Shown here: one piece after another, positions 46,341 through 55,402 of the stretch
Layout: every line of letters starts with the position of its first letter
How positions within the stretch are numbered: position 1 is the first letter of the stretch
Assembly (NCBI GenBank): GCA_023957245.1
Contig: JAMLHJ010000004.1
Coordinates: 142,970-206,969, forward strand
From: Chitinophagales bacterium
GTDB taxonomy: Bacteria; Bacteroidota; Bacteroidia; Chitinophagales; JADIYW01
Direction: 5' to 3'
DNA length: 64,000 nucleotides
The notes under the pieces: generated by a model
Told to the model about the DNA's origin: nothing
Database searches by the model: none
What the model saw: the letters and a program-made list of their open reading frames with translations, nothing else
Translations under genes and position numbers: made by a program

Positions 46341-46814
46341 ATGAAAAAACTGTTATTTATAATATTGGGATTATTGATATCGAGTGTGGGATATTCTCAG
46401 ACTGTAAAATATAAGTGTCTGCTTCAAATGTCCAATTATCAAGGCTTGGAAGCGTATGTAGTAGTTTCATTAATCAATCCACAAGGACAGTATGAGAAGA
46501 CTTTGTCTGTCATGGGTGACGACAAACAGTGGTACACTGGATGGAAAGAGTGGAAAAAAGCAATGTCTAAGAAAAACGAAAAATTACATGCTATTACACG
46601 TGCTTCTGTTCCAGCAGGAGATAGGAGTATTGTGGTATTGGAAATTGATGCATCTAAATTGGATAAAGGATATAGCTTGAGATTTGAGTCGGCAGTGGAA
46701 GATAAAGATTATTATGTCAAAGATGTAGAAGTGCCATTGACTACAGTAGGTGTATTGGAAAAGAAGGAAGGTACAGGCTTTATTCGATATGTCAAGCTCA
46801 ATAAAGTTCAATAA
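46341..46814 (+). CDS. DUF2271 protein, candidate flavinylated electron carrier
   Basis: 157 aa, signal peptide (ends GYSQ), then the DUF2271 fold. The strand IVVLEIDASKLDKGYSL and the ending GFIRYVKL match the family. Residues 83-89 (HAITRAS) resemble the ApbE flavinylation motif Dxx(S/T)GA(S/T), with Ser89 as candidate acceptor and the Asp replaced by His. DUF2271 proteins often neighbour PepSY and ApbE genes, as here, and are proposed extracytosolic flavoproteins. Starts 15 nt after the ankyrin gene. Confidence 0.82.
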   Translation: MKKLLFIILGLLISSVGYSQTVKYKCLLQMSNYQGLEAYVVVSLINPQGQYEKTLSVMGDDKQWYTGWKEWKKAMSKKNEKLHAITRASVPAGDRSIVVLEIDASKLDKGYSLRFESAVEDKDYYVKDVEVPLTTVGVLEKKEGTGFIRYVKLNKVQ

Positions 46815-46830
46815 AATATTGATTTAGATA

Positions 46831-49023
46831 ATGATGCTCAAAGTCTGGCGATATGCCCATTTGGCACTTGCTCTATTTTCTTCGATTTTCTTAATTATTT
46901 CTTCTGTTACAGGAGTAATATTAGCTATAGATGTAGCTGTAGAAAAATCTTACCCATATAAATCTAAGTCTTTCGATGAAATCAAGTTGTCTGATTTTAT
47001 TGCTAATATTAAAGAGAAATATGTAGAAGTTTACGAAGTCAATATTGATGATAATCAATTTGTATCTATTGAAGCTATTGATGAAGATGGGAACGAAGTT
47101 TCTTCGATTATAGATCCTAAAACTGGTGATATATTAGGAGATTTGATTAAAAAGCATGATTTTTTTCAATGGAATATAAATTTTCATCGTTCCTTATTTT
47201 TAAAAGAAACAGGTAGGTTTATTGTTGGGATAACATCTTTTTTGTTGGTGTTAATTGTTATTTCAGGTACTGTTTTAATTATCAAAAGACAAAAATCTGT
47301 TTTTCGGTTTTTTTCAAAAATCAATCGGGATTTTTTAGCTCAATATTATCATGTTGTAGCTGGGCGTATTTTACTTGTACCTATTTTAATCATTGCAGCA
47401 ACTGGTGTTTATTTGTTTGTTGAAAGATTTGAAATTATCAAAAATGTTGAACCTGAGCTTATTGAGTATCAAGTTACAGGTACAAATAGTGTATCAGATT
47501 CTTCGCCATCTAATTTCTTTAATACTACTTTGCTTAAAGATATTATGAAGATTGAATTTCCTTTTGTCGAAGACCCAGAGGAGTATTTTAGATTCAAATT
47601 AAAAGATAGAGAGGTAATTGTTCATCAATTTACTGGCGAGAAAATAAGTGAAAGAAATATTTCAACAGTAGAAAATTTAAAAAGGTGGAGTTTGTTACTT
47701 CATACTGGAAAAATAAATCTTATTTGGGCAATTATTTTGGGTATTGCTTCTTTGAATATAGTGTTCTTTATGTATTCGGGAATAAGAATATTTTTGAAAA
47801 GAATAGCTACGAAAATCAAAAACCCACATTCAGAACAAGAGGCAGAATATGTTGTTTTTGTAGGGACAGAAAACGGTTCTACATTAGGATTTGCAGCTCA
47901 TATACATCAACAATTGTTGGCTGCTGGAAAGAAATCTTATTTAACAGAGATGAATCACTTGTCTTCTTATCCCAATGCCAAGCATTTTGTAGTGTTTACT
48001 TCTACTTATGGAATTGGAGATGCACCCAATAATGCTAGTCAATTTGTAGATTTTATTCGTAATTATCAATCCAATTCGACAATCCAATATTCAGTAGTAG
48101 GATTTGGTTCGAAGATTTATAAAGACTATTGTGCTTATGCATATCAGATTGACCATCTGCTTTCAGAACAACAATGGACCGAACCTGTCTTAGATGTTTT
48201 CACTGTCAATGAGAAATCTCCTACAGAATTTGTGTCATGGGTGCAAGCATGGAGTGAAAAGTGTGTCGTTCCTTTGGCTACTACTGTAGATTTATATAGC
48301 CAGCAACCGACTCGACTAAAATCTTTTCAGGTAGTAGAGAAAAAAAATTTCAGTAATGAGGATACTTTTATTCTGATTTTGAAACCTATTTCTAAAATAA
48401 AATTTCAATCAGGAGATTTGTTGGCCATTTATCCCAATAATGATTATAAAGAACGTTTTTATTCAATTTCTAAAATAGGAGATAATATTCAGTTAGTAGT
48501 TAAAAATCATCAGTACGGTTTAGGTTCACAATTTTTATATCAATTAGAAAAGGGTATAAAGTTTAAAGCAAAAGTTTTTGAAAACTCTAATTTTCATTTC
48601 CAATCTGACACCACTAAAATAGCGATGATTGCCAATGGTACAGGTATTGCACCTTTTCTAGGGATGTTAGCTAATAACACTCTACAAATCAATGCTTATT
48701 TGTATTGTGGATTTAGATTTGATAGGGAAGTAGCCAATTATTATAAAGATTTTTTGGAGGGATTAAAATTTTCAAAGTATTTGACTGATTATAAATTTTG
48801 CTTTTCTAAAGAGAAAGATGCTGCTTACGTGATGGATATGGTCAGAGCTGATAAAGATATTTTTGTGGATATATTGAAAAGTGGCGGAGTGATAATGATT
48901 TGTGGTTCTTTATCTATGTATCAAGATGTTATTGCTGAATTTGACAAGATATGCATTGCTAATTTGAATCATAATATCAAGTATTACCAATCTCGTTCTC
49001 AGATATTGAGTGATTGTTATTAG
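46831..49023 (+). CDS. PepSY-flavodoxin-reductase fusion protein
   Basis: 730-aa membrane flavoprotein. N-terminal PepSY_TM part (about 1-325): membrane helices near 11-33, 128-150, 173-195 and 300-322 with a periplasmic PepSY domain between, and conserved His residues (FHRSLF, YYHVVAGR, LLHTGK) that may bind heme. A cytosolic flavodoxin domain follows (about 340-475: VFVGTENGSTLGFAAHI, TSTYGIGDAP), then a ferredoxin-NADP reductase domain (about 495-730: RFYSISK for FAD, NGTGIAPFLGML and ICGSLSMYQDV for NADPH). Architecture like CysJ joined to a PepSY membrane domain. Predicted flow: NADPH to FAD, FMN, across the membrane to the periplasmic flavoprotein. Confidence 0.87.
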   Translation: MMLKVWRYAHLALALFSSIFLIISSVTGVILAIDVAVEKSYPYKSKSFDEIKLSDFIANIKEKYVEVYEVNIDDNQFVSIEAIDEDGNEVSSIIDPKTGDILGDLIKKHDFFQWNINFHRSLFLKETGRFIVGITSFLLVLIVISGTVLIIKRQKSVFRFFSKINRDFLAQYYHVVAGRILLVPILIIAATGVYLFVERFEIIKNVEPELIEYQVTGTNSVSDSSPSNFFNTTLLKDIMKIEFPFVEDPEEYFRFKLKDREVIVHQFTGEKISERNISTVENLKRWSLLLHTGKINLIWAIILGIASLNIVFFMYSGIRIFLKRIATKIKNPHSEQEAEYVVFVGTENGSTLGFAAHIHQQLLAAGKKSYLTEMNHLSSYPNAKHFVVFTSTYGIGDAPNNASQFVDFIRNYQSNSTIQYSVVGFGSKIYKDYCAYAYQIDHLLSEQQWTEPVLDVFTVNEKSPTEFVSWVQAWSEKCVVPLATTVDLYSQQPTRLKSFQVVEKKNFSNEDTFILILKPISKIKFQSGDLLAIYPNNDYKERFYSISKIGDNIQLVVKNHQYGLGSQFLYQLEKGIKFKAKVFENSNFHFQSDTTKIAMIANGTGIAPFLGMLANNTLQINAYLYCGFRFDREVANYYKDFLEGLKFSKYLTDYKFCFSKEKDAAYVMDMVRADKDIFVDILKSGGVIMICGSLSMYQDVIAEFDKICIANLNHNIKYYQSRSQILSDCY

Positions 49024-49080
49024 TAGGTTTGCTTATTAAGTGATATGTTAGAAATTTTCATTGACTAATAAATTTTAATT

Positions 49081-50067
49081 GTGAAGAGTTTCGTTGTATT
49101 GATTTTATTTTTATTTAGTGGAACTCATTTGCTGGCTCAAGTAACAGTCAAGAAAGTGATGGTGTTGATGGGTTCAATGTTTGATATCACTGTTATTGCT
49201 GAAGATTCTATAAAAGCTGAATACTATATTCAGTCTGCAGTAGATGAGATGTCTAGGATTGAATATTTGATTTCGGATTGGAAGCCACAATCACAGATTT
49301 CAGAAGTCAATAAGAATGCTGAAATCCGACCTGTAAAAGTTGATAAGGAAGTATTTGACTTGACTCAAAGAGCTATTCAATTCTCAATAGCGTCAGATGG
49401 AGCGTTTGATATTAGTTTTGCTTCTATGGATAAGATATGGAAGTTTGATGGCGAGATGGAGCAATTGCCTGATGCAGCAACTATTCAAAAAGCAAAAGAA
49501 AAAATTGGATATCAGAATATTATTTTGAACAGTGAAGAAAGTACTATTTTTTTAAAACTACCAGGTATGAAAATAGGTTTTGGAGCGACAGGGAAAGGTT
49601 ACGCCGCTGATAGAGGTCGTGAGATTTTACAAGCACAAGGTGTCCTTTCTGGGATAGTGAATGCTTCAGGAGATATGGCCATCTGGAGTGAAAAAAAACG
49701 CTGGAAAATAGGTGTTGCTTCTCCAAAGGGTGGTCAACGTTCATTAAAGGTGATATCTATTAAAAATGGAGCGGTAACGACTTCTGGTGATTATAATAAA
49801 TACATCGAAATAGATGGTAAAAGATATTCTCATATTATTAATCCTAAGACAGGGATGCCTGTGACTGGGTTGGTAAGTGTTACGGTTTTTGGTGATAGTG
49901 CAGAAGTCGCTAATGGACTTAGTACTTCAATTATGGTTTTAGGGAAGGAAAAAGGTTTGGCGATGTTGGAAGAATATCCTAAATATTCTTGTATGATAGT
50001 AGATGATAAAGGAAAGGTGTTTTATTCAGAAAATTTTAAGCGTGTTCTCAAACGCTTACGCAAATAA
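49081..50067 (+). CDS. apbE: FAD:protein FMN transferase ApbE
   Basis: Covalently attaches FMN from FAD to a Ser/Thr of extracytosolic proteins. 328 aa with signal peptide (ends LLAQ). Motifs: MGSMFDITV, GFGATGKGYAADRG, NASGDMAIW, TTSGDYNKY and the SHIINPKTGMPV flavin/metal site. The start is GTG at 49081; an in-frame stop lies just upstream at 49069, so no ATG start is possible there. Last gene of the operon; its likely target is the DUF2271 protein. A strong stem-loop follows. Confidence 0.95.
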   Translation: MKSFVVLILFLFSGTHLLAQVTVKKVMVLMGSMFDITVIAEDSIKAEYYIQSAVDEMSRIEYLISDWKPQSQISEVNKNAEIRPVKVDKEVFDLTQRAIQFSIASDGAFDISFASMDKIWKFDGEMEQLPDAATIQKAKEKIGYQNIILNSEESTIFLKLPGMKIGFGATGKGYAADRGREILQAQGVLSGIVNASGDMAIWSEKKRWKIGVASPKGGQRSLKVISIKNGAVTTSGDYNKYIEIDGKRYSHIINPKTGMPVTGLVSVTVFGDSAEVANGLSTSIMVLGKEKGLAMLEEYPKYSCMIVDDKGKVFYSENFKRVLKRLRK

Positions 50068-50086
50068 AAGCTATCTTCTTAAAACA

Positions 50087-50121
50087 AAAAAAGCTATACG
50101 ATTAATTCATATAGCTTTTTT
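50087..50121. terminator. bidirectional stem-loop terminator
   Basis: Perfect 12-bp stem AAAAAAGCTATA / TATAGCTTTTTT with an 11-nt loop, followed by CTTTT on the plus strand. It can end the apbE operon and the tRNA-Lys-Leu-Lys operon, whose 3' tRNA ends 7 nt away. Confidence 0.8.
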
Positions 50122-50127
50122 CTTTTG

Positions 50128-50200
50128 TGATCCCGCTGGGATTCGAACCCAGGACCCATACATTAAAAGTGTATTGCTCTACCAGCTGAGCTACGGAATC
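50128..50200 (-). tRNA. tRNA-Lys (anticodon TTT), copy 1
   Basis: Acceptor GATTCCG/CGGGATC with one T-G pair, anticodon loop CTTTTAA, stem ATACA/TGTAT, T arm CTGGGTTCGAATCCCAG. Discriminator A, CCA not encoded. Identical in sequence to the copy at 50350-50422. Confidence 0.96.
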
Positions 50201-50228
50201 TTAACCCTTAAGTTTTTAAATTGTAGAG

Positions 50229-50311
50229 TGCCCACGACTGGACTCGAACCAGCACATCCGTAGGAAACCACCCCCTCAAGATGGCGTGTCTACCAATTTC
50301 ACCACGTGGGC
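50229..50311 (-). tRNA. tRNA-Leu (anticodon GAG)
   Basis: Class II tRNA with acceptor GCCCACG/CGTGGGC, D arm GGTGAAATTGGTAGACACG, anticodon stem CCATC/GGTGG around loop TTGAGGG, and a variable arm. Discriminator A, CCA not encoded. Lies between two identical tRNA-Lys genes. Confidence 0.95.
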
Positions 50312-50349
50312 ATTATTTTTTTAAGAACTCCACCTTTTGGTGTCTTTTG

Positions 50350-50422
50350 TGATCCCGCTGGGATTCGAACCCAGGACCCATACATTAAAAGTGTATTGCT
50401 CTACCAGCTGAGCTACGGAATC
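50350..50422 (-). tRNA. tRNA-Lys (anticodon TTT), copy 2
   Basis: Same sequence as the copy at 50128-50200, including the CTTTTG bases following the 3' end. First gene of the Lys-Leu-Lys operon, 22 nt downstream of the promoter. Confidence 0.96.
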
Positions 50423-50443
50423 TTGCCTTTTTAAAAGCGAGTG

Positions 50444-50474
50444 CAAATATATAAACTAATACTTAATTTGCAAA
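50444..50474 (-). promoter_or_regulatory. promoter of the tRNA Lys-Leu-Lys operon
   Basis: On the minus strand TTTG (50471-50474), 19 bases, TATATTTG (50444-50451): both match the Bacteroidota consensus. The next bases CACTCGC equal those after the -7 element of the other multi-tRNA operon (850). Confidence 0.85.
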
Positions 50475-50593
50475 CTTGAATTGGCTTTTTATTTTAATTA
50501 TTTTCATTTTATTCCAAAGAACTAAGTCTTTATTTCCCTGAATCAATAGTTTACTATCTGGTACTAAGAAAGATATACTTTTAGGAAAATTAA

Positions 50594-50977
50594 TTATTCA
50601 AATTTTAAACCACTAGCAATAAAACTGTATTCTTCATCATCTGCATTATAAGAACCTTCACCTTGTAAAGTGACTTTTCTATCCTTTAAATCTTTTGCTG
50701 TGGTGAATGCATCATCTTTATAAGTAACATAAATCATTTTTCCTTCGCTATTTTTTAAGGTTAACCAACACCCTGTGTGTCCACAAGATTTATCGACAAC
50801 TCCTTCAACTTGCACATTTTTGACTTCTGTGTTTTTATCAATTTCTTGTATTAGTTGCTCAGCAGAGATGGGAGAGGAGATTTTAAAATCTTCACCATAT
50901 AGACTTTTCACTTCTTCTTTTTGATTGCAAGCTACTAAAATGAGTGTTGCAATAATTCCATAAATCCAATTTTTCAT
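50594..50977 (-). CDS. DUF4920 lipoprotein
   Basis: 127-aa lipoprotein (lipobox LVAC, Cys17). The DUF4920 signature is present: VQVEGVVDKSCGHTGCWLTL with two cysteines, and DRKVTLQGEG. The fold is OB-like, function unknown; the Cys-x4-Cys motif may bind metal or form a disulfide. Starts 6 nt after the stop of the YwqK-like gene and is probably its operon partner. Confidence 0.85.
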   Translation of the reverse strand: MKNWIYGIIATLILVACNQKEEVKSLYGEDFKISSPISAEQLIQEIDKNTEVKNVQVEGVVDKSCGHTGCWLTLKNSEGKMIYVTYKDDAFTTAKDLKDRKVTLQGEGSYNADDEEYSFIASGLKFE

Positions 50978-50983
50978 CTTCTT

Positions 50984-51667
50984 TTAGTTTTTAATGTTTA
51001 TTGTTTCGACGGGTCTTTTGTCTTCAAATATGTAGGTTTTAATATGAGTTCCCAATGTATCATATACTTTCACCTCACCATCTTCAAAATCATCTTTATA
51101 TTGACCTTCTGCTGCCAAGATACCATTAGGGTGATATTCTTTAAAAGCACCATCTTTCAGTCCTTCTTTATAAGAATATGTCTCTTTTAATTGTCCATTT
51201 TGAAAGTAGATTTTTATAGGGCCATTTTCTACTCCTTTACTCATCCATACACTCTCTTTCAATTGTCCAGCAGGCTCGGTATAATATGTTTTTAATTCAG
51301 TCTCAAACTGTCCATCTTTGAATGTTCCAAATTGTTTAGGTGCTCCATTGTCATAGAAAGATTGATAAGGTCCATTGTATTGGTTATCTATGTAGTTTTC
51401 TACAATTTCTACTTGACCATTTGGATAATATAGGACTCTTTGTCCTTCCATTTTCCCTTCTATATAATTGACCTTCTCTATGGTATCACCTAAAGCATTA
51501 ATTCTACAATACAAACCATCTTTAGTCTTTTTGTCGGTTTTCAAAACTTCATAGATTTCATATTGATTGTCAAAAACTGCATTTTTTACAGTTACAGTCT
51601 TTTTGGGATTGCAAGCTAAAATGATGATTGAGGCAACACTAAAAATATAAAATCTATAATTTTTCAT
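50984..51667 (-). CDS. YwqK/MORN-repeat lipoprotein
   Basis: 227-aa lipoprotein (lipobox ILAC, Cys19) built of MORN-like repeats such as GQRVLYYPNGQVEIVENY, NGPYQSFYDNGAPK, DGAFKEYHPNGILAAEGQY. Database names often call this family a 'toxin-antitoxin antitoxin YwqK', but nothing here supports that. MORN repeats bind membranes or proteins. It follows ftsH on the same strand, 47 bp away, and precedes the DUF4920 gene. Confidence 0.85.
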   Translation of the reverse strand: MKNYRFYIFSVASIIILACNPKKTVTVKNAVFDNQYEIYEVLKTDKKTKDGLYCRINALGDTIEKVNYIEGKMEGQRVLYYPNGQVEIVENYIDNQYNGPYQSFYDNGAPKQFGTFKDGQFETELKTYYTEPAGQLKESVWMSKGVENGPIKIYFQNGQLKETYSYKEGLKDGAFKEYHPNGILAAEGQYKDDFEDGEVKVYDTLGTHIKTYIFEDKRPVETINIKN

Positions 51668-51714
51668 TTTTACCTAATTATTAGATGAAACTTACTATTT
51701 ATGGTAGATTTTGA

Positions 51715-53664
51715 TTAGCTAGGAGTGAGTTCTGGATTGGGATGCTCACTTTCATAAAGTCTATGGCCTATCAACTCTTCCAAATCAGATTTGAATAATA
51801 CTTCTTTCTTTAAGAGAGCTTGTGCAATAATTTCCAATTGTTCCCTTCTTTCAGTAAGCACTTCTTTGGTTTTGTCATAAGCTTTTTGAATAATCTTTCT
51901 TACTTCTTCGTCTATTTCTCTTCCAGTTGCTTCAGAATATGGCTTAGTAAATGAATTTTCATTATTAGGATTGTAGAAAGAAATGTTCCCAATCTTTTCA
52001 TTCATACCATATACTGTAACCATTCCATACGCCATATTGGTGATTCTTTGTAAGTCATTCTGAGCTCCAGTAGATATTTTATTAAAAACGATATCTTCTG
52101 CTACTCTACCTCCAAGTGTCATACACATCATGTCGTATAGTTGTTCGGTTCTATACAGATATTGTTCTTTAGGTAAATATTGAGCATATCCTAATGCAGC
52201 TTCTCCACGAGGAATAATTGTAACTTTTAACAATGGGTCTGCATGCTCAAGGTACCAGCCACAAATAGCGTGTCCAGCCTCGTGATAAGCAATGATTTCT
52301 TTTTCTTGTGGAGAAATGATTTTATTTTTCTTCTCTAATCCTCCAATTACTCTGTCGATAGCATTGTTGAAATCATCTATTTGAACAACAGATTTATTTT
52401 TTCTTGCAGCAATTAAGGCTGCTTCATTACATACGTTGGCAATTTCTGCTCCTGCAAATCCTGGAGTCAATGAAGCTAATTTTTCTGGACGAACTTCTGG
52501 GTCTAGTTTTAGTTTTTTCAAGTGAACTTTAAAGATTTGCTCTCTGCCTTTCTGGTCTGGTTTGTCGATTGAAATCTGTCTATCAAAACGTCCAGGTCTT
52601 AATAATGCTGGGTCTAAAACATCTGGTCTATTGGTTGCTGCTAAAATAATTACTCCAGTGTCACCACCAAAACCATCCATTTCTACAAGCATCTGATTCA
52701 ATGTGTTTTCACGCTCATCGTTGCTTTGTATCATGTTTTTGCCTCTAGCTCTACCAATTGCATCTATCTCGTCAATAAAGATGATACATGGCGCTTTTTC
52801 TCTGGCAGTCTTGAATAAATCTCTTACTCTTGAAGCTCCAACTCCTACAAACATTTCCACGAAATCTGATCCAGATAAAGAAAAGAAAGGCACTTTTGCT
52901 TCGCCAGCAACTGCTTTTGCTAATAATGTTTTCCCAGTACCTGGAGAGCCTACCAATAATAAACCTTTAGGTATAGAGCCACCTAGAGCAGTGTATTTTT
53001 TAGGGTTTTTTAGAAAATCTACTACTTCCTTTACTTCTTCTTTTGCTTCGTCTAATCCTGCTACATCGTCAAAAGTTATAGCTACTTGATTGTTATCTTT
53101 CTCATAAAGAGATGCTTTAGATTTGCCGATATTGAAAATCTGACCTCCCGCTTTTCCCATGCTATTCCCCATTGATCGCATGATGAAAAACCATATCCCA
53201 ATAATGATTAAAAATGGAAATATTCCTGAGAAGAAGAAATCCAGAAAGCTGCCTCTCTTAACATATTCAACATTGATAGCTTTATCTGCAGGCAATTCAT
53301 GAACTGTCTTGTCTATCTGTTCTTGAAAATATACTTTTCCTGGTATAGACATTTTGAATTGAGGTTGGCTATTATTGAAAGAAACCTTGGATTTGCCGAG
53401 GTCTTTGTATTTTTCTTTTTCTAGCGCACTTTCTTTGAGATAAATTTCTGCATTATCATCATTGACAATGACAATCTTTTTAATGTCTCCAGAAGTAAGG
53501 AGTTCTTTAAAAGATTGAGAAGTGAGAGAAATCTCTTTTACAGTGCTATTAAAATTGGTCAATTGATATCCTAAAAGGAAAATGATAATAATAGCATATA
53601 TCCAGTAAAGGTTAAATTTACTTTTCTTAGGTGTCTTGTTGCTGTTTTGTGGTAATCCGCTCAT
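51715..53664 (-). CDS. ftsH: ATP-dependent zinc metalloprotease FtsH
   Basis: Membrane-bound AAA protease (649 aa) that degrades damaged membrane and regulatory proteins. Two membrane helices (about 20-38 and 148-163) flank a periplasmic domain. The AAA module has Walker A GSPGTGKT (239-246), Walker B IIFIDE (294-299), pore loop FVGVGA and [22 protein letters not shown] (shown in part). The M41 protease motif is HEAGH (462-466). C-terminal tail is coiled coil. Lies 21 bp after rsfS, a conserved Bacteroidota neighbourhood with birA. Confidence 0.98.
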   Translation of the reverse strand: MSGLPQNSNKTPKKSKFNLYWIYAIIIIFLLGYQLTNFNSTVKEISLTSQSFKELLTSGDIKKIVIVNDDNAEIYLKESALEKEKYKDLGKSKVSFNNSQPQFKMSIPGKVYFQEQIDKTVHELPADKAINVEYVKRGSFLDFFFSGIFPFLIIIGIWFFIMRSMGNSMGKAGGQIFNIGKSKASLYEKDNNQVAITFDDVAGLDEAKEEVKEVVDFLKNPKKYTALGGSIPKGLLLVGSPGTGKTLLAKAVAGEAKVPFFSLSGSDFVEMFVGVGASRVRDLFKTAREKAPCIIFIDEIDAIGRARGKNMIQSNDERENTLNQMLVEMDGFGGDTGVIILAATNRPDVLDPALLRPGRFDRQISIDKPDQKGREQIFKVHLKKLKLDPEVRPEKLASLTPGFAGAEIANVCNEAALIAARKNKSVVQIDDFNNAIDRVIGGLEKKNKIISPQEKEIIAYHEAGHAICGWYLEHADPLLKVTIIPRGEAALGYAQYLPKEQYLYRTEQLYDMMCMTLGGRVAEDIVFNKISTGAQNDLQRITNMAYGMVTVYGMNEKIGNISFYNPNNENSFTKPYSEATGREIDEEVRKIIQKAYDKTKEVLTERREQLEIIAQALLKKEVLFKSDLEELIGHRLYESEHPNPELTPS

Positions 53665-53685
53665 GAATATAAAGGTAATCCGTTA

Positions 53686-54069
53686 TTAAGTATTTTCATA
53701 TATTTTTATTGTTGCGTCGCTCCAAAGATCTTCTATTTGATAAAATTCTCTTCTTTCTGTTTGGAAAACATGAACAATAATGTCACCAATGTCTGCCAAA
53801 ATCCATTCCCCATTGCTACGACCTTCAATGTGAAAATTTTTTATTCCAAGTTTTTCTGTTATTTCCTTTTCAATATTATCCATAATAGCTCTGACATGTG
53901 TTGATGAATCTGCATGGCATACAATATAATAATCGGTTACAGCTTCAGGAATTTGAGAAAGATTTAAACTTATAATATCTTTTCCCTTTTTATCTTGAAT
54001 AAATTCTACTATCTGTTCGACTAGAACATTATTACTTTGTTGGTCTAATAATGAATTGCTTAGTTTCAA
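53686..54069 (-). CDS. rsfS: ribosomal silencing factor RsfS
   Basis: 127 aa. Binds ribosomal protein L14 and blocks joining of the 50S subunit in starved cells. Blocks: KKGKDIISLNLSQIPEAVTDYYIVCHADSSTH, given here only in parts (DYYIVC, STHVRAI), then GEWILADIGDIIVHVF. Usual length. Divergent from birA; co-directional with ftsH. Confidence 0.95.
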   Translation of the reverse strand: MKLSNSLLDQQSNNVLVEQIVEFIQDKKGKDIISLNLSQIPEAVTDYYIVCHADSSTHVRAIMDNIEKEITEKLGIKNFHIEGRSNGEWILADIGDIIVHVFQTERREFYQIEDLWSDATIKIYENT

Positions 54070-54136
54070 ATTACTTTATTCTGTTTTTATAATTTTTATT
54101 TTTACTCTTGTTTTCTATTAACTGAATATATCCTCA

Positions 54137-54883
54137 ATGAACACATTATTTACTGGAAAGTTTTTAATTCACCTAAATGAAATAGATTCTACTAATAGTT
54201 TTTTGAAGTTATGGCTTTCAAATAATAAGCCAATTGATGGTGCTGTCATTATGGCTGATAGTCAGTCTTCTGGAAGGGGGCAAATTGGGACTTCTTGGCA
54301 GTCTGAGCCATTTCAGAATATCACTATGTCGCTTTTGTATTTGCCTAAGTTTTTACCCGTTCAAAAACAATTTGATTTGAGTATCTGCATTGCTTACAGT
54401 TTATTTGAAACTTTGAAAGAATTTTTACCTGAAAAATTGATTGAGGTGAAATGGCCTAATGATATTTTGATTGATAATAAAAAGGTTTGTGGGATATTAA
54501 TAGAGAATAGTATTCAAGGTGCTATTTTACAATATAGTATTATAGGGATAGGGTTGAATGTACTGCAAGAGAGGTTTAGTGATTTGCCTAATGCTAGTTC
54601 GTTAAAACTTAATGGTTATCAAGGAGGGCTTGAAGAGATTTTATATAGGCTTTTGGAGATAATTGAAAAAAATTATTTATTACTAAAGGCTGGTCAATCA
54701 AAAATTTTATGGAAAAAATATTACGAAGTTTTATTCGGCAAGGATAATTTGATGTTGATGAGTGATCATGAACAGACTTTTTATGGAATTGTACGTGGCG
54801 TAATGGAAAATGGTGCAATTCAAGTTGAAGAAACAGGCCATTTACGTACTTTTTACCACAAAGAGTTACGTTTCTTATTTTGA
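54137..54883 (+). CDS. birA: biotin--[acetyl-CoA carboxylase] ligase
   Basis: 248-aa ligase that biotinylates the carboxylase BCCP. Class I type without the N-terminal DNA-binding domain, so not a repressor. Catalytic blocks: SSGRGQIGTSWQS, MSLLYLP, VKWPNDILIDNKKVCGILIEN and GIGLNV. A C-terminal SH3-like domain (about 205-248) is present. Divergent from rsfS with a 67-bp gap. Confidence 0.95.
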   Translation: MNTLFTGKFLIHLNEIDSTNSFLKLWLSNNKPIDGAVIMADSQSSGRGQIGTSWQSEPFQNITMSLLYLPKFLPVQKQFDLSICIAYSLFETLKEFLPEKLIEVKWPNDILIDNKKVCGILIENSIQGAILQYSIIGIGLNVLQERFSDLPNASSLKLNGYQGGLEEILYRLLEIIEKNYLLLKAGQSKILWKKYYEVLFGKDNLMLMSDHEQTFYGIVRGVMENGAIQVEETGHLRTFYHKELRFLF

Positions 54884-55402
54884 TGGCATTTCTTCACTCT
54901 TTTTGTATTCTTAAAAGCAATTTTTTGATAGATTTTATTATTTTTTCTATTTAGAATGGAATTTTCATATTTTTAATAAAATTCATTTTTTTTAATTTTT
55001 TATCAATAAAATAGAATATTTTTTTTGGTTTTATTAGAAATGCATTATTTATTCCAATGAAAGTGTATTTTGATAATATGTAGAGTGTCTGTTAGTGTAG
55101 AGTTGATTTCTAATTTTATTTGATCTTCTTTATAATACTTTGATTTATACATAGGATTTATGATAATATATATAGTTTTACTTTATTAAGCTATAGATAA
55201 ATTTTACTTTGAATAATGTGAAAATTTTGTTTTGATTGACTTTATTTTCTATATTTGGGTTTCTTTTTTAGTAGCAATTCCCAATAAATTGTAGAAAGTT
55301 AGGACTTTTGTTGCTTTGGAGAATATGACAAATTTTTCAAAAGATATTTTTTATACTTTTGGGCTATCATTAAAACATTTTAAAAAAAACTTAATTATTG
55401 TA
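54884..55402. other. 519-bp AT-rich region upstream of aspA
   Basis: No gene found; very AT-rich with poly-T runs. It carries a good promoter at 55226-55257 and a second -7 element at 55354. The leader from the first promoter would be about 139 nt. The first 340 bp show nothing I can name. Confidence 0.6.
55226..55257 (+). promoter_or_regulatory. promoter of aspA
   Basis: TTTG (55226-55229), 20 bases, TATATTTG (55250-55257): a full match to the Bacteroidota consensus. A second -7 element TACTTTTG lies at 55354-55361, 41 nt before the ATG, without a good -33. Confidence 0.7.

Noticed and set aside
50003..50263. plus-strand reading frame of 86 codons
   Set aside because: It crosses tRNA-Lys and tRNA-Leu and shows the translated-tRNA phrase RTQDPYIKS-type text.
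50984..51667. YwqK gene as part of a toxin-antitoxin pair
   Set aside because: The product is a lipoprotein with MORN repeats and has no toxin gene beside it.
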